Below, in pieces: positions 4,912 through 6,141 of a DNA stretch of 6,141 bases; the stretch's first letter is position 1; each line of letters begins with the position of its first letter. A model generated the notes under the pieces. It was not told the origin of the DNA. It saw only the letters and a list, made by a program, of their open reading frames with translations, and ran no database searches. This DNA is from Chloroflexota bacterium (lineage in GTDB: Bacteria; Chloroflexota; Limnocylindria; Limnocylindrales; CSP1-4), in contig JAGDMV010000110.1 in assembly GCA_017860675.1 (NCBI GenBank), forward strand, positions 1 to 6,141. Reading direction: 5' to 3'. The translations under genes were made by a program, and so were the position numbers.

Positions 4912-6141
4912 CTACGTCCCGCCCGCGCGCGCAAGGTCGCGCTCGTTCGCCTCGAAGGCGGCCATCTCCGCCTCCGCGTCGGGCAGTCCCAGGCTCCGCA
5001 TCCGGGCGGTGGCCTCCAGCACGCGCCGGAAGTCGCGGGGCATGACCCGCACCAAGCGCTCGAGCGTGGCAGGCCAGTCCGCCAGCAGCCTGCCGGCGAG
5101 GGCGCTGCCGGTCAGGGCCGCGTGCCGCTCGACGAGCGCGCGGACGACGGTCACCTCCTCGCCGTCGACCAGCTCCTCGAGATCGACCATCTCCGTGTTG
5201 CAGCGGGACCGGAACCGCCCGTCGCCGTCGAGCACGTAGGCCACGCCGCCCGACATGCCGGCGGCGAAGTTGCGGCCGGTCGGCCCCAGGACGACGACTC
5301 GCCCCCCGGTCATGTACTCGCAACCGTGATCGCCGGTGCCCTCCACGACCATGACCGCCCCGCTGTTGCGGACGCCGAACCGCTCGCCGGCGATGCCGGC
5401 GATGAACCCCTCGCCGGAGGTGGCGCCATAGAAGGCGACGTTGCCGGTGATGACGTTGGCCTCGGCCGCAAAGCGGGCGTCGGCCGGCGGCCGGAGCACG
5501 ATCCTGCCGCCCGACAGGCCCTTGCCGAGGTAGTCGTTGGCGTCGCCCTCGAGGACGAGCGTGATCCCGCGGGGCACGAAGGCGCCGAAGCTCTGGCCGG
5601 CCGAGCCGGTGAAGCGCAGCTCGATCGTTCCGTCGGGCAGCCCGGACGGGCCGTGGCGGCGGGTGACCTCGCTGCCGACCATCGTGCCCACCGTCCGGTG
5701 CACGTTGCGGATCGGCAGCGACGCCCGGACCGGCCTCCTCTCCTCGAGCGCGGGCCGGCATAGGTCGAGCAGGATCGAGGCGTCGAGCGACTCCTCGATG
5801 CGGTGCTCCTGGGCGACGAGGGCGCCGATCGCCGGCGGCCGGCCTGGCGCCGGTCGGTGGAGCACGCGGCCGAGATCGAGGCTGCGCGCCTTCGGGTGCT
5901 CGATGGCCCGCCGCATCTCCAGCCGGTCGGAACGGCCGACGGCCTCCTCGAGGGTCCGGAAGCCGAGCGCGGCCAGGTGCTCCCGCACCTCCTCGGCCAC
6001 GAAGCGCATGAAGGTGACGACGTGCTCGGGGTCGCCCGCGAACCGGGCCCGCAGCACGGGATCCTGGGTGGCGATCCCCACCGGGCAGGTGTTCTCGTGG
6101 CAGACGCGCATCATCACGCAGCCGAGCGCCATGAGCGGGGC
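4912..6141 (-). CDS. gltB: Glutamate synthase large subunit, C-terminal part (cut by the window edge)
   Basis: The 409 visible residues are the C-terminal part of a protein usually near 1,500 residues. The frame runs open through the right edge with no true start in view. The first residues (APLMALGC) match the end of the FMN-binding 2-oxoglutarate site domain. The 3Fe-4S ligands follow at once in the C-x5-C-x4-C pattern (C8, C14, C19 of the visible part, within CVMMRVCHENTCPVG). About 145-350 form the right-handed beta-helix GXGXG domain, with repeats such as GSAGQSFGAF, NDYLGKGLSGG, GNVAFYGATSGEGF and GRNFAAGMSGG. This domain is structural and joins the ammonia-channel parts of the enzyme. 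The C-terminal tail (to AGGT) is helical, as in other family members. It ends 2 nt before gltD in the standard gltB-gltD order. Confidence 0.97.
   Translation of the reverse strand, partial: APLMALGCVMMRVCHENTCPVGIATQDPVLRARFAGDPEHVVTFMRFVAEEVREHLAALGFRTLEEAVGRSDRLEMRRAIEHPKARSLDLGRVLHRPAPGRPPAIGALVAQEHRIEESLDASILLDLCRPALEERRPVRASLPIRNVHRTVGTMVGSEVTRRHGPSGLPDGTIELRFTGSAGQSFGAFVPRGITLVLEGDANDYLGKGLSGGRIVLRPPADARFAAEANVITGNVAFYGATSGEGFIAGIAGERFGVRNSGAVMVVEGTGDHGCEYMTGGRVVVLGPTGRNFAAGMSGGVAYVLDGDGRFRSRCNTEMVDLEELVDGEEVTVVRALVERHAALTGSALAGRLLADWPATLERLVRVMPRDFRRVLEATARMRSLGLPDAEAEMAAFEANERDLARAGGT

Noticed and set aside
3707..5239. 510-residue open frame on the plus strand
   Set aside because: It is antisense to gltD and gltB, has no recognisable motif, and has the Arg/Ala/Gly/Pro-rich make-up typical of opposite-strand frames in high-GC DNA.
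3314..5761. A single open frame that would make GltD an 815-residue protein
   Set aside because: The first 284 residues overlap the clearly real gltB frame and are an Arg/Pro/Gly-rich shadow; GltD similarity begins at the ATG at 4909.
4813..5763. 316-residue open frame on the plus strand
   Set aside because: It is antisense to the conserved GXGXG domain of gltB, and its sequence is low-complexity without family features.
5757..5766. GGCATAGGTC also occurs at positions 1-10
   Set aside because: A ten-base match, with one copy inside gltB and no extended similarity, is compatible with chance.

Overview
This is a very GC-rich bacterial window (roughly 70% GC by eye, with strong G/C bias at third codon positions). 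It holds six protein genes and no RNA gene, phage gene or insertion sequence that I can recognise. The gene set suggests a free-living, high-GC bacterium of the Chloroflexota (Limnocylindria-like) or Actinomycetota type. It includes NADPH-type glutamate synthase, a GAP/SfLAP-family membrane protein that may be leaderless, and a META-domain lipoprotein with a Pro-Thr-Lys linker. The taxonomic guess is inference from gene style only.

Layout, left to right. A small DUF1801 protein (23-496, minus) is divergent from a six-helix GAP/SfLAP-type membrane protein (658-1335, plus). A strong perfect 12-bp hairpin (1387-1416) separates the membrane protein gene from a convergent gene on the minus strand. 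That gene (1429-2460) encodes a secreted lipoprotein with two META domains joined by a Pro/Thr/Lys/Ala repeat linker. Upstream of it on the same strand is an iron-sulfur protein (2590-3087) that fuses a divergent 4Fe-4S domain to a CDGSH 2Fe-2S domain. Upstream of that lie gltD (3314-4909) and the 3' part of gltB (4912 to beyond the right edge), only 2 nt apart.

Function. gltB and gltD encode the large and small subunits of glutamate synthase (GOGAT), which makes two glutamates from glutamine and 2-oxoglutarate using NADPH. The Fe-S protein follows in the same direction after a 226-bp gap, so it may be co-transcribed or have its own promoter. That gap carries an unusual 27-bp direct repeat. 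The lipoprotein, the membrane protein and the DUF1801 gene show no clear pathway link to GOGAT.

I do not see a new multi-gene system here. The points most worth a second look are a repeat-driven insertion inside GltD, the paired direct repeats ahead of the Fe-S gene, the duplicated-META lipoprotein with its in-frame 36-bp tandem repeat, and a perfect 14-bp palindrome upstream of the lipoprotein gene.
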